Assembly (NCBI GenBank): GCA_945874155.1
Contig: CAMCFO010000001.1
Span: 62,001-126,000, forward strand
Direction: 5' to 3'
Origin: an uncultured Bacteroidales bacterium
GTDB lineage: Bacteria; Bacteroidota; Bacteroidia; Bacteroidales; UBA932
DNA: 64,000 nucleotides
A program made the position numbers and the translations under genes. Positions 9,425-19,828 of this stretch are shown one piece after another (within the stretch, counting starts at the first letter, position 1; each line of letters opens with the position of its first letter). The notes under the pieces are model-generated. The model did no database searches. It had not been told where the DNA came from and was given only the letters and a program-made list of their open reading frames with translations.

Positions 9425-11683
9425 ATGAAAACAAACAAACTTATTGCTGCAGCACTGCTGCCACTTATGTTCTCTTGCGCTAAGGAGAACATCAACCAAA
9501 ATGACATTACGACACAGGGAGGTTTTGATATTTCTATCACAGCCATTTCAGATGCTCCTTCAAAAGCCATATATGATGATGAAAAGGGTATTTTATGGGA
9601 TAATCCTCGTAAAGCAGGCTTAGTTAAGAAGGATGGTACAACCGCTGCCTTTTCTTCTTCTGAAATTGTTTCCGTATCTGATGACAAGCAGAAAGCAACT
9701 TTCTCATTTTCAGACATAACTACTGATTATTACAGATTGTATTATCCATATACAGATGATACTTATTATCGGAATATTAAGTTTGCTGTACCAAGAATTC
9801 AACATTCAACCCCCGGTTTCTCTTCTGACATAATTGCGGGTGTTGCATCTGAGGATGTCCATGTCCAAGAAAGTTATACCAATGATGCGACTGTCAAGTT
9901 TCTGACGGTAGGCTCATACATTAAATTTGCTGTTTATGGAAAACCTGGAGTTAAGGTGCACTCTATTCAAATAGAGGCTAATGAGGGGCTTGGCGGATAC
10001 TATATGGTAGATCCTAACAAGGATGAAAAAAATGAGATATACTATACTGATATAAAGCATTATGACAAAACTCTTGTTGTGGAAGTGTCTGGCGGTTATT
10101 CAATTTCTGAAAATAAAGACAACGCCAAGGGTATATATGCCAGTGTACTTCCAGGCACTTATACCAATCTGGTTTACAAAGTGATAACAGATGAGGGAGA
10201 CTACTATACATTCAAACCTACGCTAACAAACTCATTTGAAGAGGGAACTATAAAACAAGTTAATTTGAATCTTTCTCACGAAAAGTGTGAGATTTCATCT
10301 GTTCCTTCCAAACTATATCTCTTCGGAGGAGCTACATTGGCGGGCTGGAATCAGTATAACCCAATCCCTATGACTTATGATTCGAAGACTAACTCTTTCT
10401 CTGCAAATGTTTATCTTGAGAAAGAACTCAATGGTAATGATACAGATGGATTCAAATTCCTCACCCGACAAGGATTCTATGAGGGAGTTTATGTGAATGA
10501 TGGAGAAGGAAAGATGAAGTATTATGAGATTGTCCCTGATGCTGATGATATAAAATTCACAGCGCCTGCAAATGGTTATTATACTGTGACGGCAAATTTC
10601 AATGATATGTCTGTTTCTGTTGTTCCGGCAGTACCTGAAAAAATTTACCTTGTTGGAGGTAGTGATACGGATTATTCTTGGACGCCGAGCAGTGCTATTG
10701 AAATGACCAAAGAGGGAAATATTTTCAAAGCTAAAGCATACCTTATACCTACAAGTAAAACTTCAACAAATGGTTACAAGTTTTTGACATCATCAGATAG
10801 CTGGACCGGATGTTATGTTAATGATGGAAAGTACAAAGCCAAATATTATTCGAGTCCTTCCACTGGTTATGATATTAAGTTCACTGTTCAGGATGCTGGA
10901 TGGTACGATGTTACTTTGAATCTGGATCCCGCAAGTCAGGACTATGGACAAGTTCTGAATGCTAATCGTGCAGATCCAATTGTGCTTTCGAATAATGGTG
11001 AGTCGTATACTATGCTGCCAACCGGGAAGAATGTATTCACAACTTCAAAACTGATTCCGGCAGGTTCAGGTAAACATGATTTCAGTATTAAAAATGGAGA
11101 TAAGTATTATTACACATCTGCTGGAGGTTGGCTTGGGGTTTCTTTTGACAAAAGTGAAAAAGATAAGAGTTCTTCATATATAAAAGAAGTTACTTGTAAT
11201 TATGTAACACCTGATCAAAATAGAGGCTGGTATATTGTTGATGAATACGATAATCTGAACTACAAATTTACTTTGGATTTGAATTCCGATACAGAGCCAA
11301 AACTTACTCTTGAAATGATTCCTGGTACTGAATATTGGCTTGTTGGTCAGTTTAATGAAGGCAACAAAAAAGATGAGTACAAAGGAAATATAATTAATGA
11401 AGGGTTAGTTACTTGGGAAATTACAACCACTGTTTCCGGGGATTGGTTTTATATATTGGGGGCTTCTACTGAGGACGAAAAATATTTCTCTACCAATAGG
11501 AAAAAAGCTGATGGAAGTGATGATTTATTCAGCTTTAATGACAATTGGCCAGCAGGATGGGGAAGTGATCTTGGCGTATGTTTTAATTCCTCAGGTCAAA
11601 GTTGGAGGTTAGATACAACAGGTAATTTCAAGATTACATTTGATTTCAAAAATCTAAAAATAAAGGTAGAAAAGCAGCAATAA
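9425..11683 (+). CDS. SusF-like outer membrane lipoprotein with two tandem glycan-binding-like modules
   Basis: Lipobox PLMFSC. Internal repeat KLYLFGGATLAGWNQYNPIPM...FKFLTRQGFYEGVYVNDGEGKMKYYE versus KIYLVGGSDTDYSWTPSSAIEM...YKFLTSSDSWTGCYVNDGKYKAKYYS. The tracked start is 9416; the ATG at 9425 (MKTNKLIAAALL) is more plausible. Confidence 0.6.
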   Translation: MKTNKLIAAALLPLMFSCAKENINQNDITTQGGFDISITAISDAPSKAIYDDEKGILWDNPRKAGLVKKDGTTAAFSSSEIVSVSDDKQKATFSFSDITTDYYRLYYPYTDDTYYRNIKFAVPRIQHSTPGFSSDIIAGVASEDVHVQESYTNDATVKFLTVGSYIKFAVYGKPGVKVHSIQIEANEGLGGYYMVDPNKDEKNEIYYTDIKHYDKTLVVEVSGGYSISENKDNAKGIYASVLPGTYTNLVYKVITDEGDYYTFKPTLTNSFEEGTIKQVNLNLSHEKCEISSVPSKLYLFGGATLAGWNQYNPIPMTYDSKTNSFSANVYLEKELNGNDTDGFKFLTRQGFYEGVYVNDGEGKMKYYEIVPDADDIKFTAPANGYYTVTANFNDMSVSVVPAVPEKIYLVGGSDTDYSWTPSSAIEMTKEGNIFKAKAYLIPTSKTSTNGYKFLTSSDSWTGCYVNDGKYKAKYYSSPSTGYDIKFTVQDAGWYDVTLNLDPASQDYGQVLNANRADPIVLSNNGESYTMLPTGKNVFTTSKLIPAGSGKHDFSIKNGDKYYYTSAGGWLGVSFDKSEKDKSSSYIKEVTCNYVTPDQNRGWYIVDEYDNLNYKFTLDLNSDTEPKLTLEMIPGTEYWLVGQFNEGNKKDEYKGNIINEGLVTWEITTTVSGDWFYILGASTEDEKYFSTNRKKADGSDDLFSFNDNWPAGWGSDLGVCFNSSGQSWRLDTTGNFKITFDFKNLKIKVEKQQ

Positions 11684-11716
11684 GATGGCATTTTAATCAG
11701 GTTGGCCATCTATAGA

Positions 11717-11751
11717 GGAGGGACCGGAAAGCCAGACTTTCCGGCCCCTCT
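11717..11751. terminator. Stem-loop after the PUL-like locus
   Basis: CCGGAAAG (11724-11731), loop CCAGA, CTTTCCGG (11737-11744), extended by GAGGG/CCCTC-type pairing. It lies between convergent genes; no strong T tract. Confidence 0.55.
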
Positions 11752-11765
11752 GTTCTTCACCCCAG

Positions 11766-11786
11766 ACGCCCGATCAGGTCGGGCGT
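11766..11786. repeat. REP-like hairpin ACGCCCGA-TCAGG-TCGGGCGT
   Basis: Perfect 8-bp stem with 5-nt loop in a convergent intergenic region. Confidence 0.5.
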
Positions 11787-11835
11787 GACGTGTCCTGCCA
11801 TACGTTCAATCCGTTAGGCGTGACATACTTCCGTC

Positions 11836-11856
11836 ATTGCCGGCTTGACCGGCAAT
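11836..11856. repeat. REP-like hairpin ATTGCCGG-CTTGA-CCGGCAAT
   Basis: Perfect 8-bp stem with 5-nt loop, ending 4 nt before the phoH stop codon. Confidence 0.5.
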
Positions 11857-11859
11857 CCC

Positions 11860-12798
11860 CTATTTAATTGAGTCAAAAGCCTTGACGATGCGGGTGACGA
11901 GCGGGTGGCGTACGATGTCCGCATTGCTGAACTCTATGGTGGCAATGCCCGGGATGCCTTTGAGAAGGTTCATTCCGCGTATCAGGCCGCTGTCCGCCTT
12001 GTTGGGCAGGTCAATCTGGGTGGCATCTCCGGTCACGATGAACTTGGCATCCCGCCCCATTCTGGTGAGAAACATCTTCAACTGCCCGAGGTTGGTGTTC
12101 TGCGCCTCGTCCAGGATTACGCACGCGCGGTCCAGGGTTCGTCCCCTCATATAGGCCAGAGGCGCAATCTGAATTGTGCCGTCAGTGATGAATTCCTGCA
12201 ATTTTTTCGGGGGAATCATATCCCCGAGCGCATCGTAAAGCGGCTGCAGATAAGGGTCCAGCTTGTCCTTGAGGTCCCCGGGCAGAAAGCCCAGCCTCTC
12301 TCCGGCCTCCACTGCGGGCCTTGTTAGTATGATTCTCTTCACCTCCCTCAGTTTCAGGGCCCTCACAGCCAGGGCAATTGCCACATAAGTCTTGCCCGTA
12401 CCCGCAGGCCCGATGGCAAAGGTCAGGTCATTCTCGAAATAGGCTCTCACCATCCTTTCCTGGGTGGCATTGCGGGCCTTCACCGGCTTGCCCTCGTTGT
12501 TGTGGACGATAATCTGCGCCCCGTCCGCAAACGCCTGTTCCTGACTGATTCCCTCGTCGAACAGAGCCTCCACGTCATAGCGGCTCAGGCTCCTCTTGTG
12601 CATCCTCTTCTCGACCAGCTGGTCCAGCTTGGCATTGAAAGCTGTCACATCGGCCTGGCTCCCGTCCAGAAGAAGTTCATTACCCCTGGCAACCACCTTG
12701 AGTTCAGGAAACCTGCCGCACATAATCTCCAGCAGCTTGTTGGCTGGTCCATAAATCTCAACCGGGTCAATTGCTTCAAGGATAATCTTTTTCTTCAT
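11860..12798 (-). CDS. phoH: PhoH family ATPase
   Basis: Walker A FAIGPAGTGKTYVAIALAV, RPAVEAGERLGFLPGDLKDKLDPYLQPLYDAL, VILDEAQN, GDATQIDLP. Confidence 0.92.
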   Translation of the reverse strand: MKKKIILEAIDPVEIYGPANKLLEIMCGRFPELKVVARGNELLLDGSQADVTAFNAKLDQLVEKRMHKRSLSRYDVEALFDEGISQEQAFADGAQIIVHNNEGKPVKARNATQERMVRAYFENDLTFAIGPAGTGKTYVAIALAVRALKLREVKRIILTRPAVEAGERLGFLPGDLKDKLDPYLQPLYDALGDMIPPKKLQEFITDGTIQIAPLAYMRGRTLDRACVILDEAQNTNLGQLKMFLTRMGRDAKFIVTGDATQIDLPNKADSGLIRGMNLLKGIPGIATIEFSNADIVRHPLVTRIVKAFDSIK

Positions 12799-12799
12799 A

Positions 12800-14188
12800 C
12801 TATTTATTTTTTCTTGATTTTGCAGGTGCCGGATCAGGGGCAGGTGCCACCTCCACTAAGTCGATATTTTCGTGGTTCAATCTGATGGTCAGCCACTTAT
12901 GGAACTTTTCCTTCTCCACCTCGTCCATCTTCGACTTGGTGTGCGCAATCACGGTGAGACCCCTTTCCACATTCAGACTGTCAGTGCTTACAGCTGCACC
13001 GTCGCCTATGCTCAATTTTTCGATTTCCGGCCAGGAGTTCACAGCCTCCCTTGCCACCTGTGCATAAGGAATTTCGTTCTTGCGTATGAGTTCCAGTTCT
13101 GACTCCAGACGCTTGATTTCGCTGTCGCGGCGGTTGATTTCGCTGTCTGTACGGGAATAGATGCCCTGAATCAGCTCCTTCTCCACCTTGCCCTGCCCGT
13201 TGGTGTGCTCATTGATTATCAGCTGTCCGTTTTTCATTCCGGCTGCAAGGGCATTGTCGTAGAGCTTGTTCCTCTGGCTTGCACTGAGCTCCTCTCCGCT
13301 TATGAAAATTTCCAGCCTGCCTCCGTCCTCGTGGCTGATGCTGTAGTCATAAATGATTGAGTTCCCAAGGCTTCTGTTTTCTTTCACGAAACCGTTAGCC
13401 TTGTCCTCAAAGTTGTTGTTCTGGATCATCACCACTGCGGACCAGATGCTCGGCACTATGAAAATGAGCATCAGTATGGTCAATATCCATTTGGTTCTCT
13501 TCTCGATTTTGGCATCGGTGAAGGATTTGGCCCTGAAATGCAGGAGCTTGGCGGCTATATAGGTGGCCAGGGCTATGAACACGCAATTGATGAAGAAAAG
13601 ATACAGTGCTCCGAAGAAATAGTGCAGGTTGCCGTTTGCAAGACCATAGCCGGCCGTACACATAGGAGGCATAAGGGCCGTCGCTATCGCCACACCCGAA
13701 AATACCGTTCCCTTTTCCTTGCGGCACTGCTCGAAGATGCCTGCGCTTCCTCCGAAAAGTGCAATCAGCACGTCGTAAATCGTGGGGTTGGTTCTGGCGA
13801 GGAGCTCGGTCGGATTGCTCAGGTTGAGCGGGGTGATCAGAAAGTAGAGACAGGAGGCGAAAAGTGAAATCGCCATCATTGTCAGCAGGTTCTTGCCCGC
13901 CTCTTTGAGCAAGTCTATATCATTGATTCCCAAGGACATTCCTATTCCGAAGATAGGACCCATCAGAGGGGATATGAGCATCGCTCCGATAATGACCGGT
14001 ATGGAATTGATGTTCAGTCCTATGGATGCGATGATGATGGAAAAGCTTAGAATCCAGGCGTTGGGACCCTTGAAATAGATGTTGGACCTTATGGACTGCT
14101 CTGCAGCTGCCGTGTCTATGTGGTCGGAAAGGTTCACTATGCCCTTGACATAACTTCCGACATTGGAGAAAAATTTCATATCTGACAA
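12800..14188 (-). CDS. DUF389 (TIGR00341-like) integral membrane protein
   Basis: Multi-TM protein with IGLNINSIPVIIGAMLISPLMGPIFGIGMSLGINDIDLL and ALMPPMCTAGYGLA. Confidence 0.8.
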   Translation of the reverse strand: MSDMKFFSNVGSYVKGIVNLSDHIDTAAAEQSIRSNIYFKGPNAWILSFSIIIASIGLNINSIPVIIGAMLISPLMGPIFGIGMSLGINDIDLLKEAGKNLLTMMAISLFASCLYFLITPLNLSNPTELLARTNPTIYDVLIALFGGSAGIFEQCRKEKGTVFSGVAIATALMPPMCTAGYGLANGNLHYFFGALYLFFINCVFIALATYIAAKLLHFRAKSFTDAKIEKRTKWILTILMLIFIVPSIWSAVVMIQNNNFEDKANGFVKENRSLGNSIIYDYSISHEDGGRLEIFISGEELSASQRNKLYDNALAAGMKNGQLIINEHTNGQGKVEKELIQGIYSRTDSEINRRDSEIKRLESELELIRKNEIPYAQVAREAVNSWPEIEKLSIGDGAAVSTDSLNVERGLTVIAHTKSKMDEVEKEKFHKWLTIRLNHENIDLVEVAPAPDPAPAKSRKNK

Positions 14189-14271
14189 ATTACATATTGT
14201 TCAACCTTACGGTCACAGACTGCAAAGATATGATTTTTTCTTATTAACTTTGCAGATTACGATTGTAAAGT

Positions 14272-14778
14272 ATGAAAAGAACTGTATTGATAATGCTTTT
14301 GCTCTGCTCCCTGGTCCTGTCAGGCTGCGATTTCTTCCGTGCACTGGCCGGCCGTCCCCTCAGTGCGGAGATAGAGGCAAAGCGCGAATTGATAGAAAGA
14401 CAGCTCCGTGAAAAGGAGCAGCGCAGGCTGGATTCGCTCAACACCGTGCACCGGATTGAGGCGGATTCCCTTGCTGCACTCTCCAGACTTTCTGAACTCT
14501 CTGCCGTAATCCTCGAAGCGCAGAGTCTCGGAGGACTTGTGGAGGAGACAGCTCCCGGCTACAGCATAGTCGTGGGCTCATTCAAGAATGACTCCAACGC
14601 GGAAAAGCTGGCGGCAAGGATAGGGGAGGACTTCGGTGCATCTGTGAAGGCATTCAACAACGGAATGTTTGCCGTGACGGTGTGCAACTGCTTCAGCATC
14701 AAGCGTCTGGCTGAGTCATACGAAATGGTTTTGAACGAAAAATTCTGTCCGAGTGATGTCTGGATTCTCAAAAACTAG
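14272..14778 (+). CDS. SPOR-domain lipoprotein
   Basis: Lipobox LVLSGC. C-terminal YSIVVGSFKNDSNAEKLAARIGEDFGASVKAFNNGMFAVTV resembles a SPOR domain. Confidence 0.65.
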   Translation: MKRTVLIMLLLCSLVLSGCDFFRALAGRPLSAEIEAKRELIERQLREKEQRRLDSLNTVHRIEADSLAALSRLSELSAVILEAQSLGGLVEETAPGYSIVVGSFKNDSNAEKLAARIGEDFGASVKAFNNGMFAVTVCNCFSIKRLAESYEMVLNEKFCPSDVWILKN

Positions 14779-16132
14779 CTTGGCCTCAGTACTTCTGTCA
14801 ACGGCCCTGATATTCAATGCATCAGCCCAATACCGCGACTCTGCTGGCTATGACGACCTTTTCGACAGCGAAACCGCATCCGCACTTCGTGCCCACGTGC
14901 GCAACCTCAGTGCAGCCTCTCTTGAAGGCCGTGCGGCAGGTTCTCAGGGGGAAGCGGAGGCAGCCTCATATCTTGAGCAAACTTTCAAGGATTACGGCAT
15001 AGACCTTCTCGAATTCAATTCCGGCAACATTTTCGGCATCAACAACGGCAGCGACACCCTCACCTCCCGCAATGTGGTAGGATTCATCCAGGGCAGCGAC
15101 CCCAAGCTTGCAGACCGCTACATAGTGGTGGGAGCCCGTATGGACAACAGAGGCAGCGACAGTTACAGCATCGACGGCAGGAGCGTGGAGAGAATCTACA
15201 GCGGGGCCAACGGCAATGCTTCCGGTATGGCGCTTATGCTCGAACTTGCCCGTATGCTCGGTACCAACGCCATAGCTCTCGGCAGATCAGTGCTTTTCGT
15301 GGGTTTCGGAGCATCTTCCCAATCCTATGCCGGAGCCTGGTATTTCCTAAACAGGCAATTCTCCGACTCCGACCGTATTGACGCAATGGTGAACCTGGAC
15401 TGCGTGGGTACACTCTACAATGGTTTCTATGCCTATACGGCTTCCAACAACGACCTCAATACCGTCCTGCGCTCCCTTGAGGGCGAACTTCTGCCCCTGA
15501 GACCCGAGGTGGTCTCTTTTGAGACATATCCTTCGGACCACCGGGCCTTTTACGCCAGGGAAATCCCGAGCATCAGCTTCAGTACCGGCAAGTTTGCCGA
15601 ATACAACACAGAGCGCGACACCGGCAGCATCATCGACTACAGCGGAATGGAAAAGGAACTGGAATATGTCTATGCTTGCGTGGTCCGGCTTTCCAGGCTG
15701 GGTGCTTCGCCGCTTTTCCATAATGCACTGCCTGATGACAAGGGTAGGGAATCTGCGGTCATACCTTATTATGAATGTGACGTGAAACCGACCTTCCTCA
15801 ATAGCAGCGACCCCCGACAGTTCCTCACCAAATGGGTCTATGCCTATCTGAAATATCCCCGTGAGGCTGTCGAAAACGGCATCCAGGGCACCGTGATGGT
15901 GGAATTCATCATCGGGGCAGACGGCAAGGTCAGGGATGCCAGAGTGGTCAGGTCCGTTAGCGAGCTGCTTGATGCCGAGGCTCTCAAGGTGGTGAGCGCA
16001 TCGCCCAAGTGGAAACCCGGCAAGGTCAAGGGGGTGAAGGTGCCGTGCTCAATGACACTCCCTGTTGAATTCAGGCTGGAAAAGTCCCGCAAAGGCAGTT
16101 TCGGCATTAATGATATCATTGTAACTAAATAA
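14756..16132 (+). CDS. Secreted M28-like peptidase fused to a TonB C-terminal-like domain
   Basis: N-terminal signal peptide; M28-like region [14 protein letters not shown]...[19 protein letters not shown]...[12 protein letters not shown]-terminal [60 protein letters not shown] resembles TonB_C. The tracked start 14753 is a GTG one codon upstream. Confidence 0.75.
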   Translation: MSGFSKTSLASVLLSTALIFNASAQYRDSAGYDDLFDSETASALRAHVRNLSAASLEGRAAGSQGEAEAASYLEQTFKDYGIDLLEFNSGNIFGINNGSDTLTSRNVVGFIQGSDPKLADRYIVVGARMDNRGSDSYSIDGRSVERIYSGANGNASGMALMLELARMLGTNAIALGRSVLFVGFGASSQSYAGAWYFLNRQFSDSDRIDAMVNLDCVGTLYNGFYAYTASNNDLNTVLRSLEGELLPLRPEVVSFETYPSDHRAFYAREIPSISFSTGKFAEYNTERDTGSIIDYSGMEKELEYVYACVVRLSRLGASPLFHNALPDDKGRESAVIPYYECDVKPTFLNSSDPRQFLTKWVYAYLKYPREAVENGIQGTVMVEFIIGADGKVRDARVVRSVSELLDAEALKVVSASPKWKPGKVKGVKVPCSMTLPVEFRLEKSRKGSFGINDIIVTK

Positions 16133-16140
16133 CTTACGAT

Positions 16141-18912
16141 ATGAATACAGACTACAATTTCAGAGAAATTGAAGCGAAATGGCAGTCTTGGTGGGCAGAA
16201 CACCAGACTTTCAAGACGGTTGAGGATCCTTCCCGACCGAAATATTATGTTCTGGATATGTTCCCCTACCCTTCGGGAGCGGGACTTCACGTGGGCCATC
16301 CTCTCGGCTATATAGCCAGCGACATCTACAGCCGCTACAAGAGGCTCCGCGGATTCAACGTCCTGCATCCTATGGGTTACGATGCCTTCGGTCTGCCTGC
16401 AGAGCAGTATGCCATCCAGACCGGCCAGCACCCCGAGAAGACAACCAACGACAATATAGCCCGTTACCGCAGGCAGCTGGACCGCATAGGTTTCTCCTAC
16501 GACTGGTCCCGCGAAATCCGCACCTGCGACCCTGAATATTACAAATGGACCCAGTGGGCATTCCTCAAAATGTTCGGCTGCTGGTACGACAATGATGCGC
16601 AGAAAGCCCGTCCTATCGAAGAACTGGAAAGCGCATTTGCACAGGGCGGCAGTTCTGCGGTGAATGCAGCCTGCACCGAGCACGAGGCCTTCACGGCAGA
16701 GCAGTGGGCCGGATTCGACTCCCTCAAGAAAGAGGAAGTGCTTATGAACTATCGTATTGCATATCGTGGGGAGACTTCCGTCAACTGGTGCCCGAAGTTG
16801 GGAACCGTGCTCGCCAACGACGAGGTCAAGGAAGGTTATTCGGTGCGCGGAGGCCATCCGGTGGAGCAGAAGAAGATGACCCAGTGGCAGCTCAGGGTTT
16901 CCGCCTATGCAGGGAGGCTGCTGGACGACCTTGATGCCCTTGACTGGACTGATTCACTGAAAGATATGCAGCGCAACTGGATAGGACGCAGCCAGGGTTG
17001 CGAAATGGTGTTCAAGACAGTGAATGGTAGTGAGGAATATGATGTTACCATTTTCACCACACGTGCCGACACCGTGTTCGGAGTCACCTTCCTCGTGCTG
17101 GCTCCGGAAAGCGACTGGGTGGAGAAACTGACCTCTGCTGACCGCAAGGCCGAAGTGGAAGAATATCTCAGCCAGGTGCGCAAGAAGACTGAGCGCGAGA
17201 GGATTTCCCAGACCAGGAATGTGACAGGAGTATTCTCCGGCTCGTATGCCATCAACCCTCTCACCGGGGACAAGGTGCCTGTCTGGATTTCGGAATATGT
17301 GCTCGCGGGTTACGGTACCGGCGCAATTATGGCTGTTCCGGCACACGACAGCCGTGACTATGCATTTGCCAAGACTTTCAATCTGCCTATAATACCCCTT
17401 ATCGAGGGTTGCGACGTGAGCAGTGAAAGTTTCGATGCCAAGGACGGCATAATGTGCAATTCCGGTTTTCTGAACGGACTCACTGTGAAGGAGGCAATCC
17501 CGGCTGCCATTGACTATGTGGAGCAGCACGGACTGGGACGGCGGAAAATCAATTACCGTCTGCGCGATGCCATCTTCTCCCGTCAGAGATATTGGGGAGA
17601 GCCTTTCCCGATTTGCTACAAGGATGGCCGGGTTATTCCGATTCCTTTCGACAAACTGCCTCTGGAACTGCCTGAAATCAGCACTTTCCTGCCTACGGAG
17701 AGCGGAGAGCCGCCTCTTGCAAGGGCAGAGGGCTGGGAATATGAGGGCTGCCCGATTGAGACCTGCACAATGCCCGGCTTTGCAGGCAGCAGCGCCTATT
17801 ATCTCCGCTATATGGACCCTCACAATCAGGATGCCCTGGTGAGCCGGGAAGCGGATGAATACTGGCGCAACGTGGACCTTTACATAGGAGGTACCGAGCA
17901 CGCCACCGGCCACCTCATCTACTCCCGCTTCTGGAACAAGTTCCTCTACGACCTGGGCTATGTCTGCGAGAAGGAGCCTTTCCGCAAGCTTATCAACCAG
18001 GGTATGATCCAAGGCCGCTCCAGCTTCGTGTACCGCATCATAGGCACCAACACCTTCGTTTCCTTCGGACTGAAGGACCAGTACAAGACCACAGAAATCC
18101 ATGCGGACATAAGCCTGGTGCACAACGACCGTCTCGACACGGAGGCTTTCAAAAAATGGATGCCTGAATATGCTGACGCGGAGTTCATACTTGAGAACGG
18201 GGAATACATTTGCGGCAGTGCAGTGGAGAAGATGAGCAAGTCTATGTTCAACGTGGTGAATCCGGACAATGTATGCGACACCTACGGAGCCGACACTCTC
18301 CGCCTCTACGAAATGTTCCTGGGCCCTCTGGAGCAGAGCAAGCCGTGGGACACCAAGGGAATAGACGGTGTGCACCGTTTCCTCAAGAAGGTGTGGAGGC
18401 TGTTCTACGACCGTGACGGCTTGATACTCAATGATGAAAAGGCCAGTCCTGCGGAACTCAAGTCCCTGCACAAACTTATAGGCAAGGTGACAGCAGACAT
18501 CGAGGCCTTCTCTTACAACACAGCCGTTGCAGCATTTATGATAGCCCTGAATGAACTCACCGAACTCAAATGTTCCAAGAGGGAGATTCTGGAGCCTCTC
18601 ATCATCCTGCTCAGCCCGTTTGCTCCTCACATCGCGGAGGAACTCTGGCACGCAGCCGGCCACGAGGACACCATCACCTTTGCACAGTGGCCTCAGTACA
18701 ATGAAGCTCTCACCGTTGAGGACAGTTGCACCTACGCGGTTTCCTTCAACGGCAAGACCCGCTTCACTGTCGATCTCTCCAAGTCCCTGGGCAAGGAGGA
18801 GGTCGAAGCCATCGTGCGTGAGCATTCCCTGACTGCGAAATATGTGGGTGACGGCAAAATAGTCAAGATGATTGTCGTTCCCGGAAAGATCGTGAATGTG
18901 GTTGTAAAATAA
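16141..18912 (+). CDS. leuS: Leucyl-tRNA synthetase
   Basis: [23 protein letters not shown] (HIGH region), [31 protein letters not shown] (KMSKS). Confidence 0.96.
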   Translation: MNTDYNFREIEAKWQSWWAEHQTFKTVEDPSRPKYYVLDMFPYPSGAGLHVGHPLGYIASDIYSRYKRLRGFNVLHPMGYDAFGLPAEQYAIQTGQHPEKTTNDNIARYRRQLDRIGFSYDWSREIRTCDPEYYKWTQWAFLKMFGCWYDNDAQKARPIEELESAFAQGGSSAVNAACTEHEAFTAEQWAGFDSLKKEEVLMNYRIAYRGETSVNWCPKLGTVLANDEVKEGYSVRGGHPVEQKKMTQWQLRVSAYAGRLLDDLDALDWTDSLKDMQRNWIGRSQGCEMVFKTVNGSEEYDVTIFTTRADTVFGVTFLVLAPESDWVEKLTSADRKAEVEEYLSQVRKKTERERISQTRNVTGVFSGSYAINPLTGDKVPVWISEYVLAGYGTGAIMAVPAHDSRDYAFAKTFNLPIIPLIEGCDVSSESFDAKDGIMCNSGFLNGLTVKEAIPAAIDYVEQHGLGRRKINYRLRDAIFSRQRYWGEPFPICYKDGRVIPIPFDKLPLELPEISTFLPTESGEPPLARAEGWEYEGCPIETCTMPGFAGSSAYYLRYMDPHNQDALVSREADEYWRNVDLYIGGTEHATGHLIYSRFWNKFLYDLGYVCEKEPFRKLINQGMIQGRSSFVYRIIGTNTFVSFGLKDQYKTTEIHADISLVHNDRLDTEAFKKWMPEYADAEFILENGEYICGSAVEKMSKSMFNVVNPDNVCDTYGADTLRLYEMFLGPLEQSKPWDTKGIDGVHRFLKKVWRLFYDRDGLILNDEKASPAELKSLHKLIGKVTADIEAFSYNTAVAAFMIALNELTELKCSKREILEPLIILLSPFAPHIAEELWHAAGHEDTITFAQWPQYNEALTVEDSCTYAVSFNGKTRFTVDLSKSLGKEEVEAIVREHSLTAKYVGDGKIVKMIVVPGKIVNVVVK

Positions 18913-18918
18913 CTTGTT

Positions 18919-19827
18919 ATGAAAGCGTTGCAGAAAAACAAAGTGCTTCCGGTTCTTTGGGATTATGTGATTCTGACTTTCGGCTCTTTCGCATACTGTC
19001 TTGCCTGGACTTCTCTCCTGCTGCCTAACAAAATCGCCAGCGGAGGTCTCACCGGTCTTTGCGCCATCATCCAGTATGCCACGACCGGGGCAATCCCTAT
19101 GTCCTATTCCTTCTTCGTGCTCAACACCCTGCTGGTAATAGGCGGAACGCTGATTATGGGCAAGGGTTTCGGTTTCAGGACCATCTACGTCTATGTGATG
19201 TCCTCAATTTTCCTGCTGATACTGCCGCATTTCGACCCTTGGCTTGCCCTGCATTTGGATGAAAAGATGTTCGCGGCCCTGCTTGGAGGAGCTATGGAGG
19301 CCTTCGGCATAGGCTTCGTGCTGAACAGGGGAGGAAGTACGGGAGGAACCGACATCATTGCAGTTTGCGTGAACAAATTCTGGCCGGTGTCTTTGGGCAA
19401 GGTTTATCTTTTCTCTGACCTGTTCATCATATTCACGGTGGTCTTCCTGCCGGATATGACCTTTGTGGACGTGCTCTACGGTTACGTGGCAATGGTTTCA
19501 TTCTCCATAGCCATAGATTTCTTCACTATGGGCCCGAAATCCACGGTGCAGATACTCATCTTCTCGCGCAATTACGAGGAGATTGCCAACCGGCTCATCG
19601 CAATGGACAGGGGAGTGACTGCCCTGAATTCCGTGGGCTGGTATAGCGGCGAGGAGAGCAAGGTGCTGCTGGTCATCGTGCGCAAGGCATTTATGCAGGA
19701 TGTCGTGAACCTCGTAAAGGAATTGGACCACAAGGCTTTCGTTTCCGTTTCCAATGCGTCGAGCGTGTATGGTGAAGGGTTCGAGGAAATCAAGTCAGGT
19801 CTGAAAACGAAAAAGAAAAAGGACTGA
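18919..19827 (+). CDS. YitT family membrane protein
   Basis: LLPNKIASGGLTGLCAIIQYAT, GGSTGGTDIIAVCVNK, C-terminal DUF2179-like region. Confidence 0.8.
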   Translation: MKALQKNKVLPVLWDYVILTFGSFAYCLAWTSLLLPNKIASGGLTGLCAIIQYATTGAIPMSYSFFVLNTLLVIGGTLIMGKGFGFRTIYVYVMSSIFLLILPHFDPWLALHLDEKMFAALLGGAMEAFGIGFVLNRGGSTGGTDIIAVCVNKFWPVSLGKVYLFSDLFIIFTVVFLPDMTFVDVLYGYVAMVSFSIAIDFFTMGPKSTVQILIFSRNYEEIANRLIAMDRGVTALNSVGWYSGEESKVLLVIVRKAFMQDVVNLVKELDHKAFVSVSNASSVYGEGFEEIKSGLKTKKKKD

Positions 19828-19828
19828 A

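Noticed and set aside
15844-16857. 337-aa minus-strand ORF across the M28/leuS boundary
   Set aside because: Antisense to two well-supported genes, no recognisable domain.
16954-18825. 623-aa antisense ORF within leuS
   Set aside because: Opposite a canonical LeuS with HIGH/KMSKS motifs; no family resemblance. Long antisense frames arise from codon bias in this genome.
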